64,000 bases of DNA from Pseudomonas uvaldensis (GCF_021271205.1 NZ_JAIWKS010000007.1:246142-310141); one strand, 5' to 3'. Positions 15,954-24,482 are shown, numbered from the stretch's first letter. A program made the numbers and translations. Notes: a model not told the origin generated them from the sequence alone.

Positions 15954-17354
15954 TTATAACGAGCGAGACTCCGTGTCTGTGGACAACGTCCCGATGAGCT
16001 GCTTAAGTGCGCCAACATCGTTAGGGATTGAAAAACATCGGTAGTCAAGTCCCGGAGGAGTACCGATCCCTTTGATGACATCCAGTGCATCTGTTTCATC
16101 AACTACTGCAGAACTCTTGGAGGGATGTGTCGTCGCCAGGCAAATCATCGGGATAAGCAAGCTACGCCTGCTGGCACGCGCCGCTCGCAATCCGATGGCC
16201 GTGTTGGGACTGACCAGATAACCACTCTGCGCAAACACCTCATGAATGGTCCGAAAAGCATCTGCGTCCTCCACGGCCAGAGAGTCGAAAAGCTTACGCG
16301 CCTCCAACCATTCATCTTGATCTAACTTAATCGAGCCCTCACTCTCCAGCAACTCCATATTCCTAGCAACTTTTTCTCCGCGGCGGTTAAGAACACTCCA
16401 CTGCATGCGTTCAAAGTTTGAGGCCAATGAGACGTTCATACTAGGAGTATTAGTAATGCGAATTTCTTTTCGACTATAGAGATTATTTTGCAGAAAGTCA
16501 TGCAATCCCGCATTGGCATTGGTGGCAACAATCAATTGCCGGATCGGCAACCCCATTTCCTTGGCAATATAGCCCGCGTATAACGCTCCAAAATTTCCGG
16601 TGGGCACACTGAAGGCTACTTCTCTGTTGGGCGCACCTAATTGAAGTGCTGAGTAAAAATAGAAGGAAAGATGCGCAAGCACTCGCACCCAATTCACGGA
16701 ATTGAATGACATCAGTTGCTGCGTTTTATTATTGTGCTTGAAGAACTGTTCGCAGAGGCGATGACAATCAGAGTAATCCCCTTCCACAGCAACATTAACT
16801 ATATTTTCTTCATTCGTACCCATTAAGAGACGTCTATGCTCTTCCGTTATTCCTTTCGAGGGATGCAGCACAATAACGGTCACACCTTGCATACCAGAAA
16901 AGGCTTTTATTGCAGCAGCGCCTGTGTCCCCACCGGTGCAACCTACAACAAGCGCTCTCTTGCCAGATCTCAATAGTTCGCGCCCAACCAGGCGAGCCAT
17001 CAATTGGAGACCGAAGTCCTGATAGACGCCAGCTGGCCCATAAAATAATTCCAATATCCACTCATTACTCGCCGTTTGGTAAAGAGGTGCAACCGCTTTG
17101 CTTTTGAAGCAGTCAAACGTTTCCTCGAGAATCTGAGACAGCTGATCTTGAGGTATCCAATTACCTAAAAACGGCTCAATCACGTGACGTGCCAGCTCAT
17201 GGAAAGGAAGCCATTCCAGCTTGGATAGGTCCTCCCTTTTGAAGCGAGGGACCTTGAGAGGTACGAATAACCCTCCATCCGGGGCATACGCCCCCATGAG
17301 CACGTCGGCGAAGTCGAATGTTTTGCCGGGTGTCCGCGTACTAACGTATTTCAT
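15954..17354 (-). CDS. Threonine-synthase-like protein lacking the PLP lysine
   Basis: A 466-aa protein aligned from end to end with ThrC: start MKYVSTRTPG, ILEETF, VPTGNFG phosphate loop, QLIVATNAN, SLASNFERM and EARKLFDSLAV. The residue that binds PLP in ThrC (lysine in LAFKDFG) is glutamine here: FYGPAGVYQDFG, Q112, codon CAG. The phosphate motif SGDTG is also changed to GGDTG. It therefore should not form the internal aldimine and may be a pseudoenzyme, a binding protein or an enzyme of altered chemistry. It leads a transcript with an Lrp regulator and hom. The ATG at 17354 is used because ThrC proteins begin here. Low GC compared with the core. Confidence 0.8.
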   Translation of the reverse strand: MKYVSTRTPGKTFDFADVLMGAYAPDGGLFVPLKVPRFKREDLSKLEWLPFHELARHVIEPFLGNWIPQDQLSQILEETFDCFKSKAVAPLYQTASNEWILELFYGPAGVYQDFGLQLMARLVGRELLRSGKRALVVGCTGGDTGAAAIKAFSGMQGVTVIVLHPSKGITEEHRRLLMGTNEENIVNVAVEGDYSDCHRLCEQFFKHNNKTQQLMSFNSVNWVRVLAHLSFYFYSALQLGAPNREVAFSVPTGNFGALYAGYIAKEMGLPIRQLIVATNANAGLHDFLQNNLYSRKEIRITNTPSMNVSLASNFERMQWSVLNRRGEKVARNMELLESEGSIKLDQDEWLEARKLFDSLAVEDADAFRTIHEVFAQSGYLVSPNTAIGLRAARASRRSLLIPMICLATTHPSKSSAVVDETDALDVIKGIGTPPGLDYRCFSIPNDVGALKQLIGTLSTDTESRSL

Positions 17355-17460
17355 AACCTGAGACACCCTCTCGCAATCTCTGAGCTAGCCGCCTCTCTGG
17401 CGGTGCCCTGCTGAAAACCGACACCACGATTTAAAGCGCTAGTCATCCAGCTTCCACCCA

Positions 17461-17486
17461 TTGACTATAAAAGTCAATATAGTGAC
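17461..17486. promoter_or_regulatory. Overlapping dyads upstream of the thrC-like gene
   Basis: TTGACTATAAAAGTCAA (17461-17477) is a six-base inverted repeat. GTCAATATAGTGAC (17473-17486) overlaps it and resembles GTCAATATATCGAC at 19821-19834 near the XRE-cupin regulator. They lie about 110 bp upstream of the thrC-like start and also upstream of the divergent DinB gene, so a shared XRE operator is plausible. Confidence 0.45.
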
Positions 17487-17594
17487 CATTGCATTTGTCT
17501 ACTGGCTTTTTTCAGCCAAACGCAACGAAGCCTTTGGCGCTACCTCGCCAGGTAGCGCAGGACATCTGTCAGTTTAGAAATCAGAGAGAACACC

Positions 17595-18077
17595 ATGTGC
17601 GCCAAGAACCTTCTGCATTCGCTTTACCAGTACAAGGCATGGTCTGAGGAGGAGCTATTCAAATACTTGAAAGCCTCGGCGGCGAAATCCTATCCAGACG
17701 AAATGGCGAAAGCGATGTATTGGCTCAGCCACATCAACATTGTTGATCAGTTGTTCATCGCCAGACTGAAAGGAAAGCCGGACGAATTTAACTCCGTCGT
17801 GACTGACCAACCTCAGAACTTGATTCAGCTTGAAAAACAATTCTCCAACGCGAATCAATGGTTTGTCGAATACACCAAAACCGTCACGACAGCGGAACTG
17901 GCTGATCGCGTGACGTTTACTTTCAAGGATGGAAAGCCTGGGAACATGACTAAGGAGCAAATACTGGCGCATGTGCTTTCCCATGATCTGCAACATCGGG
18001 GGAGTGTCGCTACTATCTTGCCAGGCGAGATCCTGCAGGATCACAAGGACCACTTCACAACGTTTTTGAAACGCTAG
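17595..18077 (+). CDS. DinB-fold putative metal-dependent protein
   Basis: A 160-aa four-helix DinB/YfiT-type protein. The three metal-ligand histidines expected of the family are visible as H46 (LSHIN), H130 and H134 (VLSHDLQHRGS). Members include bacillithiol and mycothiol transferases, but most have no known reaction. GAGAGAACACC precedes the ATG. It is divergent from the thrC-like gene and probably ends at the hairpin 18087-18117. Function is not known. Confidence 0.75.
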   Translation: MCAKNLLHSLYQYKAWSEEELFKYLKASAAKSYPDEMAKAMYWLSHINIVDQLFIARLKGKPDEFNSVVTDQPQNLIQLEKQFSNANQWFVEYTKTVTTAELADRVTFTFKDGKPGNMTKEQILAHVLSHDLQHRGSVATILPGEILQDHKDHFTTFLKR

Positions 18078-18086
18078 AAACCTGTT

Positions 18087-18117
18087 CGCCTGCCTCATGG
18101 AGCATGATTGGCAGGCG
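18087..18117. terminator. Possible bidirectional terminator hairpin
   Basis: CGCCTGCC and GGCAGGCG pair across a 15-nt loop between two converging genes. The following CCCTCTTTCT is a weak T tract, so termination efficiency is uncertain. Confidence 0.4.
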
Positions 18118-18143
18118 CCCTCTTTCTAAGTAAGAAGACAGGT

Positions 18144-19040
18144 TCAGCTCAGCTCCAGCTCGTCGATCACAGCGGCAATTTGCTTACGCCCTTCGCCACT
18201 TATAGTTCTGAGCGGCAGGGGCAGGCTTGGATGCTGGGTAAACCCACGAAGCTCTGCAGCAGTCGCCACGACACGAAAGCTGCCGCCAAATTGCCTGAAC
18301 AAAGCCCAGAGTGGCTTTAAGCGCTCAGAAAGGCGTGCAGCCTCGTTGGCATCACCAGATAATGCCGCTCGCGTAATCGCTAGCGCTGTGTTGGGGAAAA
18401 GCCCCCCTATGACGGAATACCAGGCCTCACAACCAGCATTCATACCCACAGCTGCAAAGACTTCACCACTCACGCCGATCGTGACATTACTTGGAATCAG
18501 CCCCCGAAGACGCTCCACACGTGCTTTGGCAAGATGGAAAGCTTCAGGAACGCCCGGAATCTTGATTGAGCTCACATGCGGCAGCTGGGCAATGCGCCCG
18601 TGCAGCTCGTCAGTAAATTCAAAATGAGTGGTGCCGGGATTGTCATAGACACATAGCGGAACTGAGACGTTAGCCGAAACTGTTTCATACAAAGAAAAGA
18701 CATCTTCCGCACATAGCTTCTGATAGCACACCGGCGGTAGAAGCAAGGCTTTGACCCCCACCTTTTGTGCATCCTCGGCCAGCAATAGCACGTCCCGCGT
18801 GCGTAGCGATCCAATGCTGACCATAACAGGCACATTGCCCGCGGCCTCTACCGCGAACTGCGCAACTCGAGTGCGCTCAGCCCGAGAAAGATACGCATAG
18901 CTACCAGTAGAACCGAGTGCACCGATGGAGTCGACATTGGCGGCTGCCAGTTGCTCAACAAGACGAGTAAATGCGTATTCATCTACACCTTGCTCATTCA
19001 TAGGCGTCAATGGAAATGCGCTAAGGCCGGTAAATTTCAT
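18144..19040 (-). CDS. DapA-family class I aldolase/lyase
   Basis: A 298-aa TIM-barrel protein of the dihydrodipicolinate synthase/N-acetylneuraminate lyase superfamily. The Schiff-base lysine is K160 (SSIKIPGV) and the conserved tyrosine is Y132 (CVYDNPGTT); GSTGSYAYLSRAER is the substrate loop, differing from the GTTGE loop of true DapA. Such enzymes join or split pyruvate and an aldehyde or remove water from sugar acids. It is 27 bp downstream of the B3/4-domain gene, likely one operon. Use of aspartate semialdehyde would link it to the hom cluster, but that is only a guess. Confidence 0.8.
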   Translation of the reverse strand: MKFTGLSAFPLTPMNEQGVDEYAFTRLVEQLAAANVDSIGALGSTGSYAYLSRAERTRVAQFAVEAAGNVPVMVSIGSLRTRDVLLLAEDAQKVGVKALLLPPVCYQKLCAEDVFSLYETVSANVSVPLCVYDNPGTTHFEFTDELHGRIAQLPHVSSIKIPGVPEAFHLAKARVERLRGLIPSNVTIGVSGEVFAAVGMNAGCEAWYSVIGGLFPNTALAITRAALSGDANEAARLSERLKPLWALFRQFGGSFRVVATAAELRGFTQHPSLPLPLRTISGEGRKQIAAVIDELELS

Positions 19041-19067
19041 TTATGACTCCATGGTTTTGTCTTTTGA

Positions 19068-19766
19068 CTAATTAGATCCAGGACCAATCAGTGAGCTTTC
19101 AATTTGAACACCTGGCATCATCAGTTGCAGGCCCTCGATAAGCTTGTCGCCTGCTTCTGTCAGCGCTTCAAGAGGCATCGCTGGCAAACTTTCCAGAATG
19201 AACCACATGTGTTTTGCATCAGCACCAAGGCGGGTTCTGACACCTTGCCGCCAATTCCAACGGCGACATGTCACGCCTTTATCGTCCCGCCATACCACTT
19301 CGCCGGCGTCCGGATACTCGTGAGCTAGAGCGCCTTCTTTCACGGTGTCAAAAGGCTCGGTACCGTCTGCGACGACGAGCCGCGGCGTGCCCACATAGGC
19401 GTCTATATTTTCCCCACCCACAGGGATCGCATACTCGATGCTGATGGCGTTGTAGAGGTCAACGATGGGATCCAGGCTCGGTACGCTGCCGTCTCGTAGA
19501 ACACGCTTGCGCAATGCCTCAGCGGAGCAAGGCGTACGTTGTGGCTTAGCCCCAAACTTTCGGAAGGTCTCTGCCCATGCTGCCAGATGCACGTCTCCCC
19601 AGGTGGGTCCGCCTGACAACACTGTCTGGCAGGCGCGGTCCAGGGCCGCTTGAGCGATAGCAGGGTTGGTGAGGGACGCGGCCTTCACAACGATACTTAG
19701 CGCCCGGAAGCCCGGTGCCAAATCTGCAACAGATTGGTCAATTAACGGCAATACGGACAGCATCAA
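19068..19766 (-). CDS. Free-standing B3/4-domain protein (PheRS-editing-like)
   Basis: A 232-aa protein that is essentially one B3/4 domain, the fold that in phenylalanyl-tRNA synthetase beta clears mischarged tRNA. Visible family features are the WAETFRKFGAKPQRTPCSAE stretch, VDLYNAISIEYAIPVGGENID and GEVVWRDDKGVTCRRWNWRQ. Stand-alone members are found next to regulators and amino-acid genes; their substrates are mostly unknown. It starts about 160 bp from the divergent XRE-cupin gene, with an inverted repeat between. A trans-editing or small-molecule role is inferred. Confidence 0.75.
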   Translation of the reverse strand: MMLSVLPLIDQSVADLAPGFRALSIVVKAASLTNPAIAQAALDRACQTVLSGGPTWGDVHLAAWAETFRKFGAKPQRTPCSAEALRKRVLRDGSVPSLDPIVDLYNAISIEYAIPVGGENIDAYVGTPRLVVADGTEPFDTVKEGALAHEYPDAGEVVWRDDKGVTCRRWNWRQGVRTRLGADAKHMWFILESLPAMPLEALTEAGDKLIEGLQLMMPGVQIESSLIGPGSN

Positions 19767-19820
19767 AAATCTCCAGTGATCTACATGTCGTTTTCATGCT
19801 AGCCATCAACGACCAAAAAA

Positions 19821-19834
19821 GTCAATATATCGAC
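19821..19834. promoter_or_regulatory. GTCAATATATCGAC near-palindrome, candidate XRE operator
   Basis: A near-perfect inverted repeat in the divergent gap between the B3/4 gene and the XRE-cupin gene, about 55 bp upstream of the former. Related half-sites are at 17473-17486 and inside the first codons of the XRE gene (TATATCGACC at about 19941). Confidence 0.5.
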
Positions 19835-19924
19835 CATACCAATCAGAGCCAGCTACCGAGCAGATTGACGACACCAGTAGCAAGCGTCGAGAATCCTTTC
19901 AACTTTCTCTCATGACTATCAATA

Positions 19925-20527
19925 ATGACCCTAAACACCAGTATATCGACCACGCCCGGCGCCGATGCTCAGACCGTGAGCCTGGCCGTTGCGCGTACGC
20001 TCAAACAGGCACGAAAGAATCAAAAGATCACGTTGGATGAGCTATCTCGCCGCTCAGGCGTGAGTAAAGGCATGGTCGTCGAAATTGAGAAATGTACGGC
20101 TAACCCGAGCATTGGCATCCTGTGCAAAATCGCCGCAGCGTTGGGGCTTTCTGTTGCAGACATCGTCAATGTGACAGACGCCCCTGCCGCCCACATTATC
20201 GACAGTCAGGAGATCCCTACACTCTGGACCGGCGATCTGGGCGGCACAGCTCGGCTGCTTGCAGGAACGACTGGACCCAACATGATTGAACTATGGCGCT
20301 GGGAAATGTTTCCGGGTGAGTCCTTTTCATCCCAAGGGCATCCTCAGGGCACGCTTGAGTTGTTTCATGTGGAGAAAGGGACGCTGAAATGTGTGGTCGG
20401 GGAAACAGAATTAGTAATCCCGGCAGGCTGCTCTGCTGTGGCAAAAACAGATGTTGCGCACTCCTACGCCAATGCGGGTAGGACCAAGCTGATCTTCACC
20501 ATGTCGGTCACTGAAATACACCAGTAA
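19925..20527 (+). CDS. XRE-family regulator with C-terminal cupin
   Basis: A 200-aa protein with an N-terminal XRE helix-turn-helix (about 18-75; LKQARKNQKITLDELSRRSGVSKGMV, ending NPSIGILCKIAAALGLSVADI) and a C-terminal cupin (about 110-195; EMFPGESFSSQGHPQGTLELFHV, then VEKGTL). Relatives such as PuuR and SutR sense small metabolites and repress catabolic genes. It is divergent from the B3/4-DapA pair with a candidate operator between. No good ribosome site precedes the ATG. Its stop codon lies directly at the break of a truncated integrase, and a fragment of its 5' end is repeated at 2104-2186. Confidence 0.88.
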   Translation: MTLNTSISTTPGADAQTVSLAVARTLKQARKNQKITLDELSRRSGVSKGMVVEIEKCTANPSIGILCKIAAALGLSVADIVNVTDAPAAHIIDSQEIPTLWTGDLGGTARLLAGTTGPNMIELWRWEMFPGESFSSQGHPQGTLELFHVEKGTLKCVVGETELVIPAGCSAVAKTDVAHSYANAGRTKLIFTMSVTEIHQ

Positions 20528-20529
20528 AC

Positions 20530-21046
20530 GGGTCCGGCATTTTTCGGCGGTCGTTAAGGCCTTGCGCTGTTCGATCCTGCTTAACAAATCCAACAGATCG
20601 TGACGATTGATATCGTAGATGGAGCGCCCACCGAGCGTGGGCAGAACGTCCTTATTGAAGATTCGCAAGATTTGCGAGAGCGTACTCTGGCGCCCTTCCT
20701 TCAGGCTCAGCCTGCGGAACTCCACCCATTGATTGAACACGGCCTCGAAGGTGTGCTCTGCCGCAAAACGAACAGCACGACGCTGTTGCTTACGGTACTC
20801 ATAGGGATTGATGCCTTGGGCGACCAAGGCGCGCGCCTCGTCACGTCGTGCACGGGCTTCTTTGAGGCTGATTTGCGGATAGCTACCCAGAGACATGCGC
20901 TTCTGCGCGCCCACCCAGTAGTATCTGAAACGCCAGATTTTCCCGCCGCGGGCGGTCACGTTGAGCGCAAGTCCATCCGTGTCGTCTATCGTGTAGTCAT
21001 TGCCAGTGATTCGGGCTTGCCAAACGGTCGTATCCGAGAGGGCCAT
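20530..21046 (-). pseudogene. Truncated P4-type tyrosine-recombinase integrase
   Basis: The first about 170 residues of a genomic-island integrase: the N-terminal arm-binding domain (LSDTTVWQARITGNDYTIDD, KIWRFRYYWVGAQKRMSLG, YPQISLKEARARRDEAR) and the SAM-like core-binding domain up to TTAEKCRT. The catalytic R-H-R-Y domain is gone, and the sequence becomes unrelated at about 20532, next to the stop of the XRE gene. The ATG at 21046 has CAGGAG upstream. Its place between tRNA-Gly and the accessory genes is typical of an island end; the element can no longer excise by itself. Confidence 0.85.
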
Positions 21047-21214
21047 AGCGAGCTCCTGAACAGAGTCAGGACCGGATGCTCGTCTCGCTATCCAAAGCTG
21101 CTCCAGCAAAAAACCGATTCAGTGCACATCTAAATCCAAGATCCTCATTCGGGACTTAAATCGGGACTTAAAAGCACTGGATGGAGCTGGATTTCAGTGG
21201 TTCCCGCTGGAACG

Positions 21215-21238
21215 AAAAAAGGACCCGAAGGTCCTGAT
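21215..21238 (-). terminator. Intrinsic terminator after tRNA-Gly
   Basis: On the minus strand GGACC-TTCG-GGTCC is followed by a run of T residues, about 50 bp past the tRNA 3' end. It would end the gacA-uvrC-pgsA-tRNA transcript. Confidence 0.8.
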
Positions 21239-21282
21239 TTCAATCACTCACAGAATTCAGTGGAACTCTGCAGCGCAATATT

Positions 21283-21358
<76 letters not shown>

Positions 21359-21421
21359 GTCTTGGTGTGGCGCATTCTATAGATTCAGATTACGCCGTCA
21401 ACCCTTTGATTCAAAAAAGTT

Positions 21422-21982
21422 TTATTTCGAGTCCACGTCGGTCCGCAGATGCGGCCAGGCGGCGCGCAGGTACTGGACCATCGACCAGAGCGTCAGGCCT
21501 GCGGATATCAGCAGCAAGGCGTAGCCGAGCAATACCCAGAAGCTGAAGTCCGACGGATTCGCCAGCAGGATAACCAGGGCCAACATCTGCGCGGCGGTTT
21601 TCCACTTGCCGAGGTTCGACACGGCCACCTGGGCGCGGGCGCCGAGTTCGGCCATCCACTCCCGGAGTGCCGAGACGACGATTTCGCGACCGATGATCAC
21701 CGCCGCCGGCAAGGTCAGCCAGAGGTTACCGTGCTCCTGCACCAGCAATACCAGGGCCACCGCGACCATCAGCTTGTCGGCCACCGGATCGAGAAAGGCA
21801 CCGAATGGTGTGCTCTGTTTCAACAGCCGGGCCAGATAGCCATCCAGCCAGTCGGTGGCGGCGGCGATGGCGAACACCGAGGCGGACGCCACATAGCTCC
21901 AGTGGTACGGCAAATAGAACAGCACTATGAAGATCGGGATGAGCAGGACACGTAGAACGGTAAGCAGATTTGGGATATTCAT
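21422..21982 (-). CDS. pgsA: CDP-diacylglycerol-glycerol-3-phosphate 3-phosphatidyltransferase
   Basis: A 186-aa inner-membrane enzyme that makes phosphatidylglycerophosphate, the committed step to phosphatidylglycerol and cardiolipin. It carries the CDP-alcohol phosphotransferase motif D-x2-DG-x2-AR-x8-G-x3-D-x3-D (DWLDGYLARLL...FGAFLDPVADK). The start MNIPNLLTVLR at 21982 matches the family; a GTG two codons earlier is less likely. It sits 32 bp after uvrC and before tRNA-Gly. Confidence 0.95.
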   Translation of the reverse strand: MNIPNLLTVLRVLLIPIFIVLFYLPYHWSYVASASVFAIAAATDWLDGYLARLLKQSTPFGAFLDPVADKLMVAVALVLLVQEHGNLWLTLPAAVIIGREIVVSALREWMAELGARAQVAVSNLGKWKTAAQMLALVILLANPSDFSFWVLLGYALLLISAGLTLWSMVQYLRAAWPHLRTDVDSK

Positions 21983-22014
21983 CGGCACAACTGGCTGCGA
22001 GGTTGACGGGCATT

Positions 22015-23838
22015 CTACTCGCTATGCAGGTTTGCATAAATCGACTCAGCGAGCTTTTTACTGATACCGGGTGCTTTGGCTATCTCCTCGATGCTGGCAC
22101 GAGACAGCTCCTGCAATCCACCGAAATGTTTCAACAGGTCGCGCCGCCGTGTCGGGCCGACGCCTGCCACACCTTCCAGCGTCGATGTACGGCGGGTCTT
22201 GCCTCGACGGGCACGGTGTCCGGTAATGGCGAAACGGTGGGCTTCGTCACGGATCTGCTGGATCAGGTGCAACGCCGGCGAATCCCCTTTGAGGGTGAAT
22301 TCATGGGCTGCATCGTTCAGGTACAGCGTCTCGAAACCGGCCTTGCGCGTCGCGCCCTTCGCCACGCCCAACAGGATCAGGTCCGGCACCATCAGTTCAT
22401 TGAGCACATCCCGGGCCATGGACAACTGCCCTTTGCCGCCGTCCACAAGCAGGATGTCCGGGAGCTTGCCCTCCCCGTCCTTGAGTTTGCCGAAGCGGCG
22501 CATCAGCGCCTGATGCATCGCGGCGTAGTCATCGCCGGCGGTCACGCCTTCGATGTTATAACGCCGGTAATCGGACTTTATCGGACCTTCCGGACCAAAC
22601 ACCACGCAGGACGCCACGGTGGCCTCGCCGCTGGAATGGCTGATGTCATAGCACTCCAGCCGCTGGGGCGGTTCGTCCAGATTGAGTACGTCAGCCAGGG
22701 CATCGAACCGCGCCGCGACGTGCTGACGATTGGCCAGGCGCGCACCCAGGGCCTGTTCGGCGTTGGTCACGGCCAGTTGCTGCCAGCGTGCACGGGTGCC
22801 GCGTACGCGATGGCTGATGGTCAGTTCACGACCGCGCAGCGTATGAATGGCTTCGATCAGGGCCGGAAAGTCCTCATGGACCACGTTGACGATCAGCTCG
22901 CTCGGCAAGTCGCGTTCAGGACTGCTGACGTAGTACTGGCCGAGAAAGGCCGACATGACCTCGGCCACATCTTCCTCGATACCCACCTGGGGGAAAAAGT
23001 TCTTGCTGCCCAGCACCCGGCCGCCCCGCACGCTGATCAGGTGAACGCAGGCGCCGCCCGGATTGATGAACGAAGCGATGACGTCGACGTCGCCACTGCC
23101 ACCCTCCATGCTCTGCTGGTCCTGGACACGACGCAGCAGGCCGATCTGATCCCGCAACTCGGCGGCCTTTTCGAATTCGAGGTTGATCGCCGCCTCTTCC
23201 ATCGCCGCCGACAGTTCATCGGTCAGTGCATTGCTGCGACCTTCCAGAAACATCACCGAGTGGCGCACATCCTCGGCATAGACCTGGGGCTCCACCAGCC
23301 CGACGCAGGGTGCCTTGCAGCGTTTGATCTGGTATTGCAGGCAGGGTCGGGTGCGGTTCTTGTAGTAGCTGTCTTCGCACTGGCGGACGAAAAAGGTCTT
23401 TTGCAGCAGGCTCAGGCTTTCACGAATCGCCCCGGCGCTGGGGTAAGGACCGAAATACCGGCCCTTGGCTTTCTTGGCCCCACGATGAATGCTCAGGCGC
23501 GGAAACGCCCCATCGGACAAAAACACGTAGGGGTAGGATTTGTCGTCCCGCAGCAGGATGTTGTAGGGCGGCCGCCACTCCTTGATCAGCGTCTGCTCGA
23601 GCAGCAGCGCTTCGGTCTCGTTGGCAGTGATGGTGGTTTCGATTTGCGCGATGCGCCCCACCAGAGCTGAGGTCTTGGGAGCGAGTCCGGTCTTGCGAAA
23701 GTAGCTGGCCAGACGCTTCTTGAGGTTCTTGGCCTTGCCGACATAGAGCAGGCGCGCATCGCTGTCGAACATGCGGTACACGCCTGGGCGGCCACTGCAC
23801 GTAGACAGGAAAGCGCTTGGATCAAACAGTTCGGTCAT
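22015..23838 (-). CDS. uvrC: Excinuclease ABC subunit C
   Basis: A 607-aa nucleotide-excision-repair nuclease. Domains in order: GIY-YIG nuclease (residues 15-95, GVYRMF...LLYVGKAKNLKKR) that makes the 3' cut, UVR motif (about 205-240, LEFEKAAELRDQI), the RNase H-like domain for the 5' cut (about 380-540, DISHSSGEATVASCVVF and LLVDGGKGQL) and two C-terminal HhH motifs (VAGVGPTRRRDLL, APGISKKLAESI). The ATG at 23838 follows the gacA stop by two bases, so the two are cotranscribed, as in other gamma-proteobacteria. Confidence 0.97.
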   Translation of the reverse strand: MTELFDPSAFLSTCSGRPGVYRMFDSDARLLYVGKAKNLKKRLASYFRKTGLAPKTSALVGRIAQIETTITANETEALLLEQTLIKEWRPPYNILLRDDKSYPYVFLSDGAFPRLSIHRGAKKAKGRYFGPYPSAGAIRESLSLLQKTFFVRQCEDSYYKNRTRPCLQYQIKRCKAPCVGLVEPQVYAEDVRHSVMFLEGRSNALTDELSAAMEEAAINLEFEKAAELRDQIGLLRRVQDQQSMEGGSGDVDVIASFINPGGACVHLISVRGGRVLGSKNFFPQVGIEEDVAEVMSAFLGQYYVSSPERDLPSELIVNVVHEDFPALIEAIHTLRGRELTISHRVRGTRARWQQLAVTNAEQALGARLANRQHVAARFDALADVLNLDEPPQRLECYDISHSSGEATVASCVVFGPEGPIKSDYRRYNIEGVTAGDDYAAMHQALMRRFGKLKDGEGKLPDILLVDGGKGQLSMARDVLNELMVPDLILLGVAKGATRKAGFETLYLNDAAHEFTLKGDSPALHLIQQIRDEAHRFAITGHRARRGKTRRTSTLEGVAGVGPTRRRDLLKHFGGLQELSRASIEEIAKAPGISKKLAESIYANLHSE

Positions 23839-23840
23839 TG

Positions 23841-24482
23841 TCAGGCGCTGGCATCGACCATGCCGTGACGCACCGCCAGCAAGGTCAACTCGACGTCGCT
23901 GCTGATCGAAAGCTTCTCGAAGATACGGTAACGGTAGGTGTTGACGGTCTTGGGCGACAGGCACAGCTTATCGGAGATGATCTGCACCTTCTGGCAGCCG
24001 ACGATCATCAGGGCAATCTGGATCTCCCGCTCCGACAACGCATCGAAGGGCGACTCGGTGGTCGGCTGGAACGACTTGATGGCCAGTTGCTGGGCAATCT
24101 GCGGGCTGATGTAGCGCTGGCCGGCGAATACCAGTCGGATGGCCTGGACCATTTCGTTCAGACCGGCCCCCTTGGTGATATAACCCGCCGCTCCCGCCTG
24201 CAGGAGCCTAGTCGGGAACGGATCTTCTTCGCAGACGGTCACCGCGACAACCTTGATGTCGGGGTGGCTGCGCAGCAGTTTACGCGTGGCTTCAAGACCG
24301 CCGATGCCGGGCATCTTCACGTCCATCAGTACCACATCAGGCTTCAATTCACGCGCCTTGATCAGGGACTCTTCCCCGGATTCGGCCTGGCCAACCACCT
24401 GCAGACCGTCGATGTCAGCCAGCATTCGTGTAATGCCCGTACGAACGAGATCATGGTCATCGACCACTAACACCCTAATCAA
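23841..24482 (-). CDS. gacA: Response regulator GacA (UvrY)
   Basis: A 213-aa response regulator. The receiver domain has the phosphorylated D54 (VLMDVKMPG) and the acidic pocket DD at 8-9; the C-terminal LuxR/FixJ helix-turn-helix is at about 145-205 (LSEREIQIALMIV, SDKLCLSPKTVNTYRYRIFEKL). With the sensor GacS it drives the Rsm small RNAs that control secondary metabolism and biofilm. The start codon is TTG, with GAGGTG upstream, as known for gacA in fluorescent pseudomonads. Confidence 0.96.
   Translation of the reverse strand: MIRVLVVDDHDLVRTGITRMLADIDGLQVVGQAESGEESLIKARELKPDVVLMDVKMPGIGGLEATRKLLRSHPDIKVVAVTVCEEDPFPTRLLQAGAAGYITKGAGLNEMVQAIRLVFAGQRYISPQIAQQLAIKSFQPTTESPFDALSEREIQIALMIVGCQKVQIISDKLCLSPKTVNTYRYRIFEKLSISSDVELTLLAVRHGMVDASA

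Noticed and set aside
14325..17354. Reading hom and thrC as the housekeeping threonine pathway
   Set aside because: No ACT domain in Hom, no PLP lysine in the ThrC-like protein, inverse gene order with an Lrp between, and an island setting argue for accessory genes.
21970..23670. A 566-codon open frame opposite uvrC
   Set aside because: It is antisense to a certain gene in GC-rich DNA, has no family features and no ribosome site. Long antisense frames are expected here.
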